This document shows positions 8,042 through 15,931 of a stretch of 28,315 nucleotides of DNA, one piece after another; position 1 is the stretch's first letter; each line of letters opens with the position of its first letter. The stretch is taken from assembly GCA_900768505.1 (NCBI GenBank), contig CAAGED010000043.1:1-28315 (forward strand), written 5' to 3'. Below the pieces are notes generated by a model. It worked only from the letters and a program-made list of their open reading frames with translations. It had not been told where the DNA came from and ran no database searches. This DNA comes from Lentisphaeria bacterium (GTDB taxonomy: Bacteria; Verrucomicrobiota; Lentisphaeria; Victivallales; Victivallaceae). A program made the position numbers and the translations under genes.

Positions 8042-8089
8042 ATCGCTATATTGTGCTAAACCGGAAATAACTCTCTTATGAAGAAATTT

Positions 8090-8788
8090 TCATTGAAATT
8101 TTTTTTCCCGGAGAAACTTTAAAACCATTTCACCGCTGTATTTTGGGTTGCGCAGCCCGGCATGACTGCTGCTTACCGTAATCCGCTCAAACGTTCCATA
8201 TTCATCCGGCAACGCAGTGGCATCGTAAGCGACTTTTTCATCCCACTTTCCGGCAATAATTCCCACCGGCGGCAGCCATAACGGCACGGGAATATCCAAC
8301 GCCTCCACCCCCGGCATCATATCACCTAAGGAGGCATTAAACTTTCTTACCACATCCCAGCGCCCCGGAAGCGCCAAGCGGGAGCCGCGGTTCGGCGGCC
8401 CCAACATTACAACCGCCGCCAATTGGCGACACTCCGCCAAGGTCATTTGCGCCATGGCGTGCCGCAAAACTAATCCACCCATACTGTGCGTAACCACACT
8501 AAGAGGTGATGGAATATTTTCCCGGCGGTACAACACCAAAAAACGTTTTGCATGTTCCGCAATCGAAAGTTTCGAAGTGGGATAATCATAAATCCACAGC
8601 CGGAATCCAGCCTGAGCCAGAAAAAAAGCCAATTTCGCCATGGAAACCGCCCGCACTCCCCAACCATGAATCAACAAAACATTTTTATCCGCCGCCGGAT
8701 CCGTATTGCACTGGCTGAATGAGTAACCGGGAGCAATGTAATTAGTCAGAAAATTATATTTTATCACCAAAAAAAATTCTTTCCACAC
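8090..8788 (-). CDS. Alpha/beta hydrolase, lipase/esterase-like
   Basis: Predicted serine hydrolase of 232 residues. The oxyanion-hole motif 'VLLIHGWG' lies near residues 37-44. The nucleophile elbow is H-S-M-G-G with Ser102, followed by 'VVMLGPPNRGSRLA', a sequence typical of the triacylglycerol-lipase/PGAP1-like group. A late His ('SSSHAGLRNPKYSG') near residue 212 is the likely catalytic histidine; an Asp or Glu in the 160-195 region would complete the triad. No clear signal peptide is present and the substrate is unknown. The start is uncertain: the GTG at 8788 has no good Shine-Dalgarno site. Only 4 nt separate it from the SanA-like gene upstream, so the two are surely co-transcribed. 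Its transcript ends at the bidirectional terminator. Confidence 0.85.
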   Translation of the reverse strand: MWKEFFLVIKYNFLTNYIAPGYSFSQCNTDPAADKNVLLIHGWGVRAVSMAKLAFFLAQAGFRLWIYDYPTSKLSIAEHAKRFLVLYRRENIPSPLSVVTHSMGGLVLRHAMAQMTLAECRQLAAVVMLGPPNRGSRLALPGRWDVVRKFNASLGDMMPGVEALDIPVPLWLPPVGIIAGKWDEKVAYDATALPDEYGTFERITVSSSHAGLRNPKYSGEMVLKFLREKKFQ

Positions 8789-8792
8789 TAGA

Positions 8793-9443
8793 TTATTTTA
8801 CAAAATGCGGCTTTCGGTTCAGGATATAAACGTCCGCCCACGCCAACAAACACGCCAAAGATTCCCGCACTTTTGTTTTCAACATAAATTGCGGATCCCT
8901 TGCTGCGTAGCCAATCACCTCCAGCTCATGCGCCTCTGCTAAAAAAATCGCCCGTGTACAATGAAATTTTTGTGAAATAACAATATATTTGGTGACATTG
9001 AACACGTTTCGCGCCCGCACCACCGAATCCAGCGTACGAAACCCGGCATAATCCAGCAAAATATCCTCCGATTTAACGCCCAGCTCAATCAAGGCCTGCT
9101 GCATATCTTCCGGCTCATTATATCCATGTTGCATATTATCGCCGGAAACAATTATTTTTTTGATTTTTCCGGCAAAATAGAGTTCGGCCGCCGCCGCAAT
9201 CCTGAATCTGAAAAACCGGTTTTCATATCCTCCGACATATTTCGAGGTTCCAAGCACCAATCCATACTCCCGTGCCGGAATATCCGTTACGTTGTCATAA
9301 ACTTTGGCACTGCAGCGTTTCACCTGCCAAATGGCAAAACCACTCAAACCTACCGCCAACCCACCTAAAATTACACATGCAACGGCAATTTTTATCAATT
9401 CCCGCCGATTCCAACTCAATTTATTCTTTATTTTAAGCCACAT
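8793..9443 (-). CDS. sanA: SanA/YdcF-family (DUF218) membrane-anchored protein
   Basis: Clear relative of E. coli SanA, an inner-membrane protein linked to envelope barrier function and vancomycin tolerance at high temperature. One transmembrane helix lies near the N-terminus ('IAVACVILGGLAVGLSGFAI'). The DUF218 core follows: 'YGLVLGTSKYVGG', 'FRFRIAAAAELYFAGKIKKI', 'VSGDNMQHGYNEPEDM', 'ILLDYAGFRTLDSVVRARNV' and 'ISQKFHCTRAIFLA', all with direct SanA counterparts. The ATG at 9443 was chosen; a GTG at 9482 would add 13 residues, and neither has a strong Shine-Dalgarno site. The biochemical reaction of SanA is not established. It pairs with the downstream lipase-like gene. Confidence 0.9.
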   Translation of the reverse strand: MWLKIKNKLSWNRRELIKIAVACVILGGLAVGLSGFAIWQVKRCSAKVYDNVTDIPAREYGLVLGTSKYVGGYENRFFRFRIAAAAELYFAGKIKKIIVSGDNMQHGYNEPEDMQQALIELGVKSEDILLDYAGFRTLDSVVRARNVFNVTKYIVISQKFHCTRAIFLAEAHELEVIGYAARDPQFMLKTKVRESLACLLAWADVYILNRKPHFVK

Positions 9444-9563
9444 TATGCCAAGTACGAAGTACAGTTTATTACTTAAAATCACGATAAAAGCGAAGCAAAT
9501 AATTTTTTCAAAATCGCCGGCATCACTAAATTTATCAATTAGGCAGAATCCGGATGCGAGACG

Positions 9564-9607
9564 AAAAACGCTTTTAAGGTAAAGGTTCTCTCCTGCTGGG
9601 GCGTTTT
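9564..9607 (-). terminator. Possible terminator after the secreted unknown protein
   Basis: On the minus strand AAAACGC (9607-9601) can pair with GCGTTTT (9571-9565), followed by one more T. The loop is 29 nt and AT pairs dominate, so this is tentative. It begins 24 nt after the stop at 9631. Confidence 0.3.
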
Positions 9608-9630
9608 ATTATCAAAATCCCAAAGACAAC

Positions 9631-10488
9631 TTACTTTTCATCCGTATCACGGACATAGCCAGTCAAGCTTTTTACCTCCAAACCGCCAACCACCGATAAC
9701 AAACCATTCTCCTTATCCCGCACCAATATCGGAGCAGTGTCGCTCGTCCGGTAATACTTCTCCATTACCTTTTTGCCATTGATACTGTAAACAATATATT
9801 TCTTCTCCTTGGTCGTGGCCGCAAATAAAATATGCACATTGGAATCATCCACTTCACAACTTACTTTTTCATCTCCAAGCGCCTCCCCCAGGCAGTACAT
9901 GGCATAAACCCGTTTCTTATCTTCAATAATCAGATAATAATTGTTAATGCCGTTCTCCTTGAGCAGACGAACCGAGTAAGTCCTGGTCGCCCCAGGCGGA
10001 AGATTTTCCGACAAATATTCCGGCACCCCAAGTGTGCGTGTCCAAACCAGCGAGCCGTTGGAAATATCAAACGGACAATCATTGGTTTGGTAATCCTGTG
10101 TAAAAGACGGATGGCGAATAAACGCCGTAACCCGGTATTGTCCCAATTTATTCAGCCGGAAATACTGACTGAGAGCAATCACAATCTCCTTGCTCTCACC
10201 CGCCTGCAGTACTGTACCGGTCAAATCAACTCTGCGCCCCGGAATCGGTTTTAATCGCCGACCGCTCGCAACGTCCTCCACAATAAAAATTACCTCCCCC
10301 TTCAGCTTCTCGTCGGTACCGAACACCAGCGGACGACCGGAATCGTTTCGGATGGCAATTTTGGTCAACACTGTATCGTATTGCATATAAACAAAACGGT
10401 TCATCTTCAAATTTGCCGCCACACGAGCTTCTGCCACGGTCAAAATTCCGCCAACCATTAAGAGGCACAATAATATTTTTTTAAACAT
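9631..10488 (-). CDS. Secreted protein of unknown function
   Basis: The 285-residue protein starts with a clear Sec signal peptide: MFKK, a hydrophobic core 'ILLCLLMVGGILTV', then likely cleavage after AEA. The mature part has no recognised domain. Residues about 30-140 look like an immunoglobulin-like beta sandwich ('IAIRNDSGRPLVFGTDEKL', 'LNKLGQYRVTAFIRHPSF'), similar in style to bacterial proteins that pad beta sandwiches for envelope interactions. The second half alternates charged and aromatic beta-strand segments. It is probably periplasmic or surface-located. AGG lies close before the ATG, with GGA about 8 nt away. It sits 67 nt downstream of the GT9 gene on the same strand, which suggests but does not prove an envelope role. 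Confidence 0.8.
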   Translation of the reverse strand: MFKKILLCLLMVGGILTVAEARVAANLKMNRFVYMQYDTVLTKIAIRNDSGRPLVFGTDEKLKGEVIFIVEDVASGRRLKPIPGRRVDLTGTVLQAGESKEIVIALSQYFRLNKLGQYRVTAFIRHPSFTQDYQTNDCPFDISNGSLVWTRTLGVPEYLSENLPPGATRTYSVRLLKENGINNYYLIIEDKKRVYAMYCLGEALGDEKVSCEVDDSNVHILFAATTKEKKYIVYSINGKKVMEKYYRTSDTAPILVRDKENGLLSVVGGLEVKSLTGYVRDTDEK

Positions 10489-10555
10489 CTTACCTGATCC
10501 TTATGCTGAATTATAAGCAAAAAATACCTCACAGCAAATATAACATCAATCTTTT

Positions 10556-11794
10556 TCAATTGCAACCGATAAATTTATCAATATAGAGGCTAATTTCGGT
10601 GGATTTCAAATTATGACAGTTTGTTTCCGGCAGCGGACACTCCCGCCTCATACATTTTAAACATTTTATATCACACTGAAAAAAACGGCAATGCCGCCCA
10701 TATGGACCGGTTCTCTCCGGAATCGTCGGTCCGAACAAAGCCGCCACCGGCTTATCCAACGCCGCAGCAATATGCATTGGACCACTGTCATTGCACAAAA
10801 CCGCCTGACTGAATCTCAGCAGCTCAAACAACTCCGGAATGGAGGTCTTGCCGGTCAAAATATATGTTCTCGGACGCAGGGATGCCGGGAGCAAATCACA
10901 AATACTTTCCGCCTCCGGCATTTCATCCGGCGATCCGGCAATTACAAAATTTAAATTGGAATGTTTCTCCCCCAGCTCAACTACAATCTCCGCAAACAAT
11001 TTTGCCGGAAAACGTTTGCTCAACCAACGGGCCCCTGGAATCACCGCTATAAAATTTTGCGTTAAATCCAAATTTATCTGCGCCGCCGTCGCTTTCAGGC
11101 TGGACACCACTTCCGGATAAATCGGCAGTTGACAATAAGAATCCGCCTTATTACGGTCAAGTTTAAAAATTCCGCGCACTAGCTCTAAATTCCGTTCCAA
11201 GGCATGAGACTGCTCGTTTACTTCAAAAGTTTGTTTATAAAAAAAGGCGGCCGACTGCTCTCGCGGATTAGCGAATCCGGCCAACACACCATGCGCCGCC
11301 GCACCGAAAATGCCGCTGCGCAACAATCCCTGAAGATCAATTATCAAATCATATTTTTCTCGTCGGATTCGACACATAAATTTAAAAAATTCCGGCAAAA
11401 AAGTCATGACTTTCCCCATTTGGCGCCGCCGGAAAATAATCGCATTATCCACGCCTCCGGGTAAATATTTCAGCACTTCGGCAAACTGCGGCATTACCAC
11501 CCAATCCACCTGCACTCCCGGAAAATATTTTTTTATCAAACTGACGGCCGGAAAAGCGTGGATGATGTCACCCAGACTGCTGGGTTTTATAATCAAAACT
11601 CTGCGGAGATTTTTCCAGCCATGCAGATTTTTACTTAAATCAAAGGCGTTGCCGGCGCACCAATCCTTATTGCGCTTGGAAGAAAAAAAATCCGGCAGCT
11701 CAAAACTACCGAATTTTTTTATATTTTCATTTGCTTCTACCGGCAATGCCGACGAAACCTTATTTAACTGCCAATTAAATTGTATTGAGTTCAT
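10556..11794 (-). CDS. Glycosyltransferase family 9 (heptosyltransferase-like)
   Basis: Likely adds heptose or a related sugar to the LPS core at the cytoplasmic face of the inner membrane. The GT9 core starts near residue 61: 'VLIIKPSSLGDIIHAFPAV' (Asp76 is the usual catalytic-base position), 'YDLIIDLQGLLRSG', 'VIPGARWLSKRFP' and the nucleotide-sugar site 'NDSGPMHIAAALDKPVAALF' followed by GPT. A Cys-rich tail 'CDIKCLKCMRRECP' resembles that of several heptosyltransferases. The 412 residues exceed the usual 320-350 because of a 60-residue N-terminal extension of unknown role, with no internal Met to provide a shorter start. No strong Shine-Dalgarno site is visible. It follows the metallophosphoesterase by 24 nt. 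Which acceptor it uses (WaaC/WaaF or other) cannot be told. Confidence 0.9.
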   Translation of the reverse strand: MNSIQFNWQLNKVSSALPVEANENIKKFGSFELPDFFSSKRNKDWCAGNAFDLSKNLHGWKNLRRVLIIKPSSLGDIIHAFPAVSLIKKYFPGVQVDWVVMPQFAEVLKYLPGGVDNAIIFRRRQMGKVMTFLPEFFKFMCRIRREKYDLIIDLQGLLRSGIFGAAAHGVLAGFANPREQSAAFFYKQTFEVNEQSHALERNLELVRGIFKLDRNKADSYCQLPIYPEVVSSLKATAAQINLDLTQNFIAVIPGARWLSKRFPAKLFAEIVVELGEKHSNLNFVIAGSPDEMPEAESICDLLPASLRPRTYILTGKTSIPELFELLRFSQAVLCNDSGPMHIAAALDKPVAALFGPTIPERTGPYGRHCRFFQCDIKCLKCMRRECPLPETNCHNLKSTEISLYIDKFIGCN

Positions 11795-11818
11795 ATCCAG
11801 TCAATTTTTCTGCTGAAA

Positions 11819-12622
11819 TTAATTTCCCCGCGCCAAACGCTCCGCAAGACGCAGCGGCAGCCCGACTTCCAAATCCTTGGCTTGCGCCGCTTCAACATTA
11901 TACGGCACGGCATAGCGGGTGACAGTTCTGGTTACATTGTCATAAACCGCAAATGAAGCCCGGGGATCCCGGTTTCTGGGTTGCCCGACGCTGCCGATAT
12001 TAAAAAGATATTTATATCCGTTCTGCAAAACCACCGGAAATACTCCGATTTCATGAAAATCCGCTGATTTTCCGTCCGATGTCAACCATTCATCAATATT
12101 TTCCACACTTTTTTCCGACATTTTGGTAATCGGTTTTTTGTGAAACGCAACCGGAACATGGGAGTGCCCGCAAAAACATGTTTGGGTAAACTGGTACATG
12201 AAATTATCCGTAGCATGATGCACGTCAAATACATACCCCCAATTTCCCGGTGTATCCAAGGTGGCATGAACTAAAGTCATATTCAGCCCCGGCACCGACG
12301 CCCGCAACGGCAAATCCCGCAACCAGGCCAACTGCTCCGCCGTAAGCTGACTGCGAGTCCACAAAATCGCCTGCTTGGCATGTTGATTGAAGCCTATCAT
12401 CTCCGAATCGCCGTTGGAAACGTATTCGTCATGATTGCCCTTCACAATGGCCACCGGTTCCAGTTGACGAATAACTTCCAAACAAAAATCCGGCTCGGCA
12501 TTATAACCGATAACATCTCCCAAACATAAATACTTATCCACCAACAGGTCGTTACAAACCGCTAAAACCGCATCTAATGCATCGCCGTTGGAATGTATGT
12601 CACTTAAAATTGCGTACTTCAT
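11819..12622 (-). CDS. Metallophosphoesterase (MJ0936/YfcE-like superfamily)
   Basis: Calcineurin-like phosphodiesterase of 267 residues. The two-metal motifs appear in order: D-I-H-S-N at residues 8-12, G-D-V-I-G-Y-N, G-N-H-D-E-Y, an isolated His in 'LVHATLD', and G-H-S-H-V-P. The C-terminal 'NIGSVGQPRNRDPRASFAVY' is typical of the cytoplasmic phosphodiesterases of this group. The substrate is unknown. The ATG at 12622 is chosen because MKYAILSDIHSN is the family's usual beginning and AGGTGG lies 6 nt upstream; a start at 12679 would add 19 residues with no family support. It heads a minus-strand cluster with the GT9 gene. Confidence 0.92.
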   Translation of the reverse strand: MKYAILSDIHSNGDALDAVLAVCNDLLVDKYLCLGDVIGYNAEPDFCLEVIRQLEPVAIVKGNHDEYVSNGDSEMIGFNQHAKQAILWTRSQLTAEQLAWLRDLPLRASVPGLNMTLVHATLDTPGNWGYVFDVHHATDNFMYQFTQTCFCGHSHVPVAFHKKPITKMSEKSVENIDEWLTSDGKSADFHEIGVFPVVLQNGYKYLFNIGSVGQPRNRDPRASFAVYDNVTRTVTRYAVPYNVEAAQAKDLEVGLPLRLAERLARGN

Positions 12623-12900
12623 GCAAGTCCACCTGCTTTCCTGCTTCCCGGCTGCCTGATACAAAATCACCGCAGCCACAAATTGTCGCCCAACTCTACT
12701 TAAAAAAAAATAAAAAACAGCATAAATTTACGCATTTATTATACATGTTCTTGCGAGAAAGTTATCACAAAAACTGAAAAAAAATGCTTTTTATATATTT
12801 TTTTCAAAAAATTATCATAATTTTACCGCTTCTCAGCGCATTTGTTCTTTATATTGACAAAGAACCCATCCGCACCCGACATGCAGAAAAAAATCAAAAA
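12623..12900 (+). other. AT-rich intergenic region without recognised genes
   Basis: Very AT-rich, with many A and T runs. A 7-bp inverted repeat (GTTCTTT at 12844-12850, AAAGAAC at 12859-12865) stands out, but without a T tract. The A runs at 12887-12900 supply the U-rich end of the RNase P RNA transcript on the minus strand. No reading frame is convincing. Confidence 0.6.
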
Positions 12901-13274
12901 AATGCGTTCGCAGAATAAGCCGGATTCTGTAATCTCCTCCGGCAAGCCGGAGAAAATCGGCAATCATCTGTCTAATGCGACCAGAACCCGGGATTGATAG
13001 CGCCGCGAGCCACGACATCATCCCCTATTTGGTCTTGCTACGGGAGGGGTTTGCCTTGCGGAGCGACTTCGGTCGCATCCCGGTGGGCTTTTACCCCACC
13101 ATTTCACCCTTACCGCAAAAAAATTGCGGCGGTATCTTTCTGTTGCACTGTTCCTTCCGGCGGCATATGGTCCGCCGTATCCCGCCTTATCAGCAATGGA
13201 CTCCCCGCTCTATGTAGTCCGGACTTTCCTCCAGGAAAAAAATTTCCCGGCGACTGCCTACTGCGACCGCATTC
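12901..13274 (-). ncRNA. rnpB: RNase P RNA, bacterial type A
   Basis: Catalytic RNA that removes 5' leaders from pre-tRNAs. On the minus strand the 5' conserved segment GGAGGAAAGTCCGGAC, then AGTGCAACAGAAAG, GGTAAGGGTGAAATGG, AGCAAGACCAAATAGGGG and the 3' signature ACAGAATCCGGCTTATTCTG appear in the canonical order. The ends AATGCG and CGCATT pair with the adjacent CGCAG/CTGCG to make P1, which fixes both ends to within a few nt; the T tract follows at once. The P15 loop reads GGCAAACCCC, where E. coli has GGTAAACTCC, so the usual GGU that contacts the tRNA 3' end is GGC. Its own promoter lies just upstream. The length of about 374 nt is normal. Confidence 0.97.
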
Positions 13275-13278
13275 TGTT

Positions 13279-13306
13279 AATATACCTATTTATACGATAA
13301 TATCAA
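13279..13306 (-). promoter_or_regulatory. rnpB promoter
   Basis: On the minus strand TTGATA (complement of 13301-13306) and TATATT (complement of 13279-13284) are 16 nt apart. Transcription would start near 13272-13274, exactly at the P1 helix of the RNA. Confidence 0.7.
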
Positions 13307-13583
13307 GACAATCGAATCAATTTTACATGTTTTTTCCACCGGTTTTTTTTATTGTCCTCATATACTCCCCAAAAAATGCAAAATTTTTCTTTTCCGCCTT
13401 TAATTTCATAATTCAGCGTGATATATTTTCTATTATCGGGTACTATTTGCAGGCCAATGTAGTTATTTGCAAATGTAACGTTATTTTATTATCGGCAATT
13501 AATACCCAAATGGACAATAAGGGAATCTGACTTAGACAATGCAATCAATTTGGTTTGCTTTATACAAATCAAGGAGCTAATTT
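13307..13583 (+). other. AT-rich intergenic region between rnpB and the EIIA-type regulator
   Basis: No gene recognised. It must hold the promoter of the gene at 13584, but I cannot single out a convincing -35/-10 pair. AAGGAG at 13570-13575 is the Shine-Dalgarno site for the ATG at 13584. Confidence 0.5.
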
Positions 13584-14243
13584 ATGAACGAACCGGAAAT
13601 TATGACACTGGAAGAGGTGGCAGAGTACCTGCGTGTATCCGAACGTACGGTCTATGACTGGATCCAAAAAGGCGAAATTCCCGGCGGTAAAATCGGCACC
13701 TCATGGCGTTTCAAACGCAGCGACATCATGGAATGGGTAAACCGGAAAATGGGCAATACAGCAAATTCAACCAAAAACACCCTTAACTTGAATTTAAATT
13801 CCCTGCTCACTCCCGATCGGATTTTAATTATGGACGATGCCGATAAAAAAAGCATTATTCAGCAGCTGGTCAGCTCTCTGGCGGCCACCGAGTTCGTCGA
13901 GTCGCCGGATGATTTAATGAGCGGAATTATTGCCAGAGAGCAGTTGATGAGTACCGGAATCGGGTTCGGGTTGGCAATTCCTCACGTTCGACTGGCGTCA
14001 ATTAAAAATATTTGCATGGCGGCGGCAGTGGTACGCAACGGGGTATCGGATTACGAAACGATTGACGACGAAAAGGTTAAATTGGTTTTCATGATTATCG
14101 CCGGAGAAACCCAACATACATCACATTTAAAATTACTTTCGCAATTGAGTGCAAAACTTAAGAACCCGCTGCGGCGCGCCAGGTTGTGCGACGCGGTGGA
14201 TAATTTTCATTTTTATGAAATTCTTAATTCGGACATTCAATAA
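13584..14243 (+). CDS. Helix-turn-helix domain fused to PTS EIIA(Ntr)-like domain
   Basis: A 219-residue predicted regulator. Residues about 6-56 are an excisionase/MerR-like winged helix ('MTLEEVAEYLRVSERTVYDW', then 'GTSWRFKRSDIMEWV'). A linker follows, then a PTS EIIA type-2 domain from about residue 75, with the phosphorylatable His134 in 'GFGLAIPHVR'. EIIA(Ntr) proteins accept phosphate from HPr/NPr and act by protein contact; here the fused DNA-binding domain suggests direct transcriptional control set by phosphorylation. I recall the same fusion in Chlamydiae, consistent with a PVC origin. AAGGAG lies 8 nt before the ATG. An HPr-like gene is 116 nt downstream. No enzyme I or sugar permease is nearby, so the pair looks regulatory rather than for transport. 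Confidence 0.93.
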   Translation: MNEPEIMTLEEVAEYLRVSERTVYDWIQKGEIPGGKIGTSWRFKRSDIMEWVNRKMGNTANSTKNTLNLNLNSLLTPDRILIMDDADKKSIIQQLVSSLAATEFVESPDDLMSGIIAREQLMSTGIGFGLAIPHVRLASIKNICMAAAVVRNGVSDYETIDDEKVKLVFMIIAGETQHTSHLKLLSQLSAKLKNPLRRARLCDAVDNFHFYEILNSDIQ

Positions 14244-14282
14244 CTTTTTTTATTTTTTTTCCGTAATCATATTTGATTTTTT

Positions 14283-14317
14283 TATTTGACAATATTTATT
14301 AATCTGTATTTGACAAT
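14283..14317 (+). repeat. 11-bp direct repeat upstream of the HPr-like gene
   Basis: TATTTGACAAT occurs at 14283-14293 and again at 14307-14317, 24 bp apart. Each copy contains TTGACA, a perfect -35 hexamer, but I see no good -10 at the proper distance. It may be a promoter with an unusual -10, or a paired operator. Confidence 0.5.
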
Positions 14318-14359
14318 TTTTTTCAATATTACGAAATCCATAATCGGGAGAATTCTAAG

Positions 14360-14644
14360 GTGAAGGAAAAACAATTCAAGGTCAGAAACGCAGCCGGAAT
14401 CCACTGCCGGCCATCCAGCGTAATTATCAACACCATAAATCAGGAATATCCCAACAACACCTTTGTGATATATTCGGACGAATTGCCGGAGACTGAACTC
14501 AACGGTATTTTAAGCTTAATCTCACTGGGGTTGCAATGCGGTGCAGTAGCAACCTTGCAGGTGGAAGGGCCGGATGAGGAAGAGGCTTGTATTAGAATTG
14601 CCGATCTACTGGAATACGAATTCGATTTCCCGCAGTACAAATAA
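14360..14644 (+). CDS. HPr-like phosphocarrier protein
   Basis: Small cytoplasmic phosphocarrier (94 residues) of the PTS HPr/NPr family. The active-site stretch 'NAAGIHCRPSS' puts the phosphorylated His at position 15, exactly as in classical HPr, with the conserved Arg17-Pro18. The region that normally holds regulatory Ser46 (KSIMG or KSLFK) reads L-N-G-I-L-S-L with Gly49 at that place, so HPr-kinase control is unlikely. The final helix is acidic. The start is a GTG at 14360, with GGGAG about 9 nt upstream. It lies 116 nt after the HTH-EIIA gene, and the intervening segment contains a direct repeat that may give it its own promoter. It is the plausible phosphate donor to His134 of the upstream protein. 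Confidence 0.92.
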   Translation: MKEKQFKVRNAAGIHCRPSSVIINTINQEYPNNTFVIYSDELPETELNGILSLISLGLQCGAVATLQVEGPDEEEACIRIADLLEYEFDFPQYK

Positions 14645-15074
14645 GTTTTCGCGACAATCTTTTATTTCGGATAAAATAGGTTGTGCGTTTCAATCTGATA
14701 AAAACGCACATTATCCAACGAAATCTGCCTGAGTATTGCATAAATATTTAGTTATTTATGTAAAAGTCGATTTTTTGTCTTAATGAAGCTGGCTGCGTCG
14801 AGTATGCTAACAAACTCAAGGTTTAAAGCAACTAAAAATACCCCCGCTAAGCGATTATATTTTTTTAATTCCCGGCAAACTACCGGGAAATGTATAAATA
14901 ACGCTCAAAGTATGCATTTTTGAGTAATAAAATTGATCAGTTTACACCTTCTTTTTGATAGCTTTGACATCGACGTCATGCTCGCATACAAGAGTATGTG
15001 TCGCTCTAACTTCCGAAAATCTGCCTGAAAATAAGTTTTTACCTAACCGACTATATACAAAAAAATATCACCAC
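14645..15074 (+). other. 430-nt intergenic region with two hairpins, no clear gene
   Basis: A 9-bp perfect inverted repeat (TGTGCGTTT at 14682-14690, AAACGCACA at 14702-14710) lies 37 nt after the HPr-like stop. It may end that transcript even though it has no T tract. A second hairpin of 7 bp (TTCCCGG and CCGGGAA, about 14870-14890) also lacks T tracts. A 12-nt word AAATCTGCCTGA occurs near 14720 and again near 15018. A 46-codon frame (14783-14923) has no Shine-Dalgarno site and no protein-like composition. No tRNA or riboswitch was recognised. Confidence 0.5.
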
Positions 15075-15602
15075 CTACACATAAATAACATAATTCTCTT
15101 TCCGAGGGGAAGCGGCCTTGACTCCCCCTTCGGCGGCATATCCCAATGCGCAGTGGCCAATTCCGACATAATCCCCGATAATTCCCCATTTCTTAAGCAA
15201 CGCCTTGCCCTCCTCCCGCTCAAACTCCTCTTTTGCCCGATAGATATAGCAGGAATCAATTCCCACGGCATGAGCCGCATTCAGCAAATTGCCCATCACC
15301 AAATTACCATCCTCATGCCAAGTGCGGTACTGGCGGTCAGCCAAAACAAGCAAGAGCGTGGGAGCGCCGTAAAATGGGTCAAAATCAGTCGTTTTTCCCA
15401 TTATCATCGCATTGAGAGCCGCAAGTTTTTCAATGGTCGCCTTATCTTGAATTACCAAAATTACCGGCGACTGGTGATTCATTCCACTAGGTGCATAAGT
15501 GCCGGCCTCCAGAATGGCCTCCAAATCATTTTGTGCAATTTGTTTCGGCAGAAATTTACGGCAGCTGCGACGGGTTTTTAAATCAATCAACGTTTCTTTC
15601 AT
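15075..15602 (-). CDS. Nitroreductase-family FMN oxidoreductase
   Basis: The 175-residue protein fits the compact class of NAD(P)H:FMN nitroreductases, which act as homodimers in the cytoplasm. The FMN phosphate-binding start 'DLKTRRSCRKFLPKQI' is at residues 7-22, followed by 'EAGTYAPSGMNHQSPVILVI', the classic substrate/FMN-binding region. A central helix 'DGNLVMGNLLNAAHAVGIDS' and a C-terminal 'GIGHCALGYAAEG' complete the fold. The physiological substrate is unknown. AGGAG lies 8 nt before the ATG, so the start is secure. It is monocistronic, flanked by long AT-rich spacers on both sides. Confidence 0.93.
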   Translation of the reverse strand: MKETLIDLKTRRSCRKFLPKQIAQNDLEAILEAGTYAPSGMNHQSPVILVIQDKATIEKLAALNAMIMGKTTDFDPFYGAPTLLLVLADRQYRTWHEDGNLVMGNLLNAAHAVGIDSCYIYRAKEEFEREEGKALLKKWGIIGDYVGIGHCALGYAAEGGVKAASPRKENYVIYV

Positions 15603-15931
15603 AATAAAATCTCCTCTTTTAAAAAAAACATCCTCTCACGATTTATTGGTATTTTGTGGATAATTTAACGTTTTTTTGAAAAAAATCAAAATAATAATAA
15701 AAACAAAACGAATTTATGTGATTAATTAAATATTTTTGGGCAGAATTGATTATAGGATACATCTATTTAGTAACTTACACTAAAAAAAATGAATTGTGTT
15801 TCGAAGCCGTAATTTAGCAATTGTATGGCTATTAGCGGCAACCAGACGCACGCAAGGTTACTGATGCAGACGCAAGACATATTTTTTTAGCCGGGTTTAC
15901 GAATTAATAGAGGTGCTCGACAATAAGTTTT
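15603..15931 (+). other. AT-rich intergenic region, nothing recognised
   Basis: Between the nitroreductase start and the pseudopilin stop. The part near 15603-15740 is very AT-rich and must hold the nitroreductase promoter. No hairpin with a T tract, tRNA or open frame is convincing. Confidence 0.5.

Noticed and set aside
7812..8081. 89-codon frame overlapping the end of nrdD and the 42-codon gene
   Set aside because: No Shine-Dalgarno site, runs through the terminator hairpin, and lacks protein-family resemblance; the 42-codon frame at 7859 has all three supports.
12844..12865. Inverted repeat GTTCTTT/AAAGAAC as terminator of the metallophosphoesterase or rnpB transcript
   Set aside because: It is not followed by a T tract in either direction; the rnpB transcript already has a T-rich end at 12887-12900.
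12975..13530. Open frames of 80-178 codons across the RNase P RNA
   Set aside because: They are read antisense through conserved rnpB elements and have no protein-like features.
14870..14890. Hairpin TTCCCGG/CCGGGAA as a terminator
   Set aside because: No T tract on the exit side on either strand.
14783..14923. 46-codon open frame in the spacer after the HPr-like gene
   Set aside because: No ribosome-binding site, no recognisable composition, and it crosses a hairpin; treated as non-coding.
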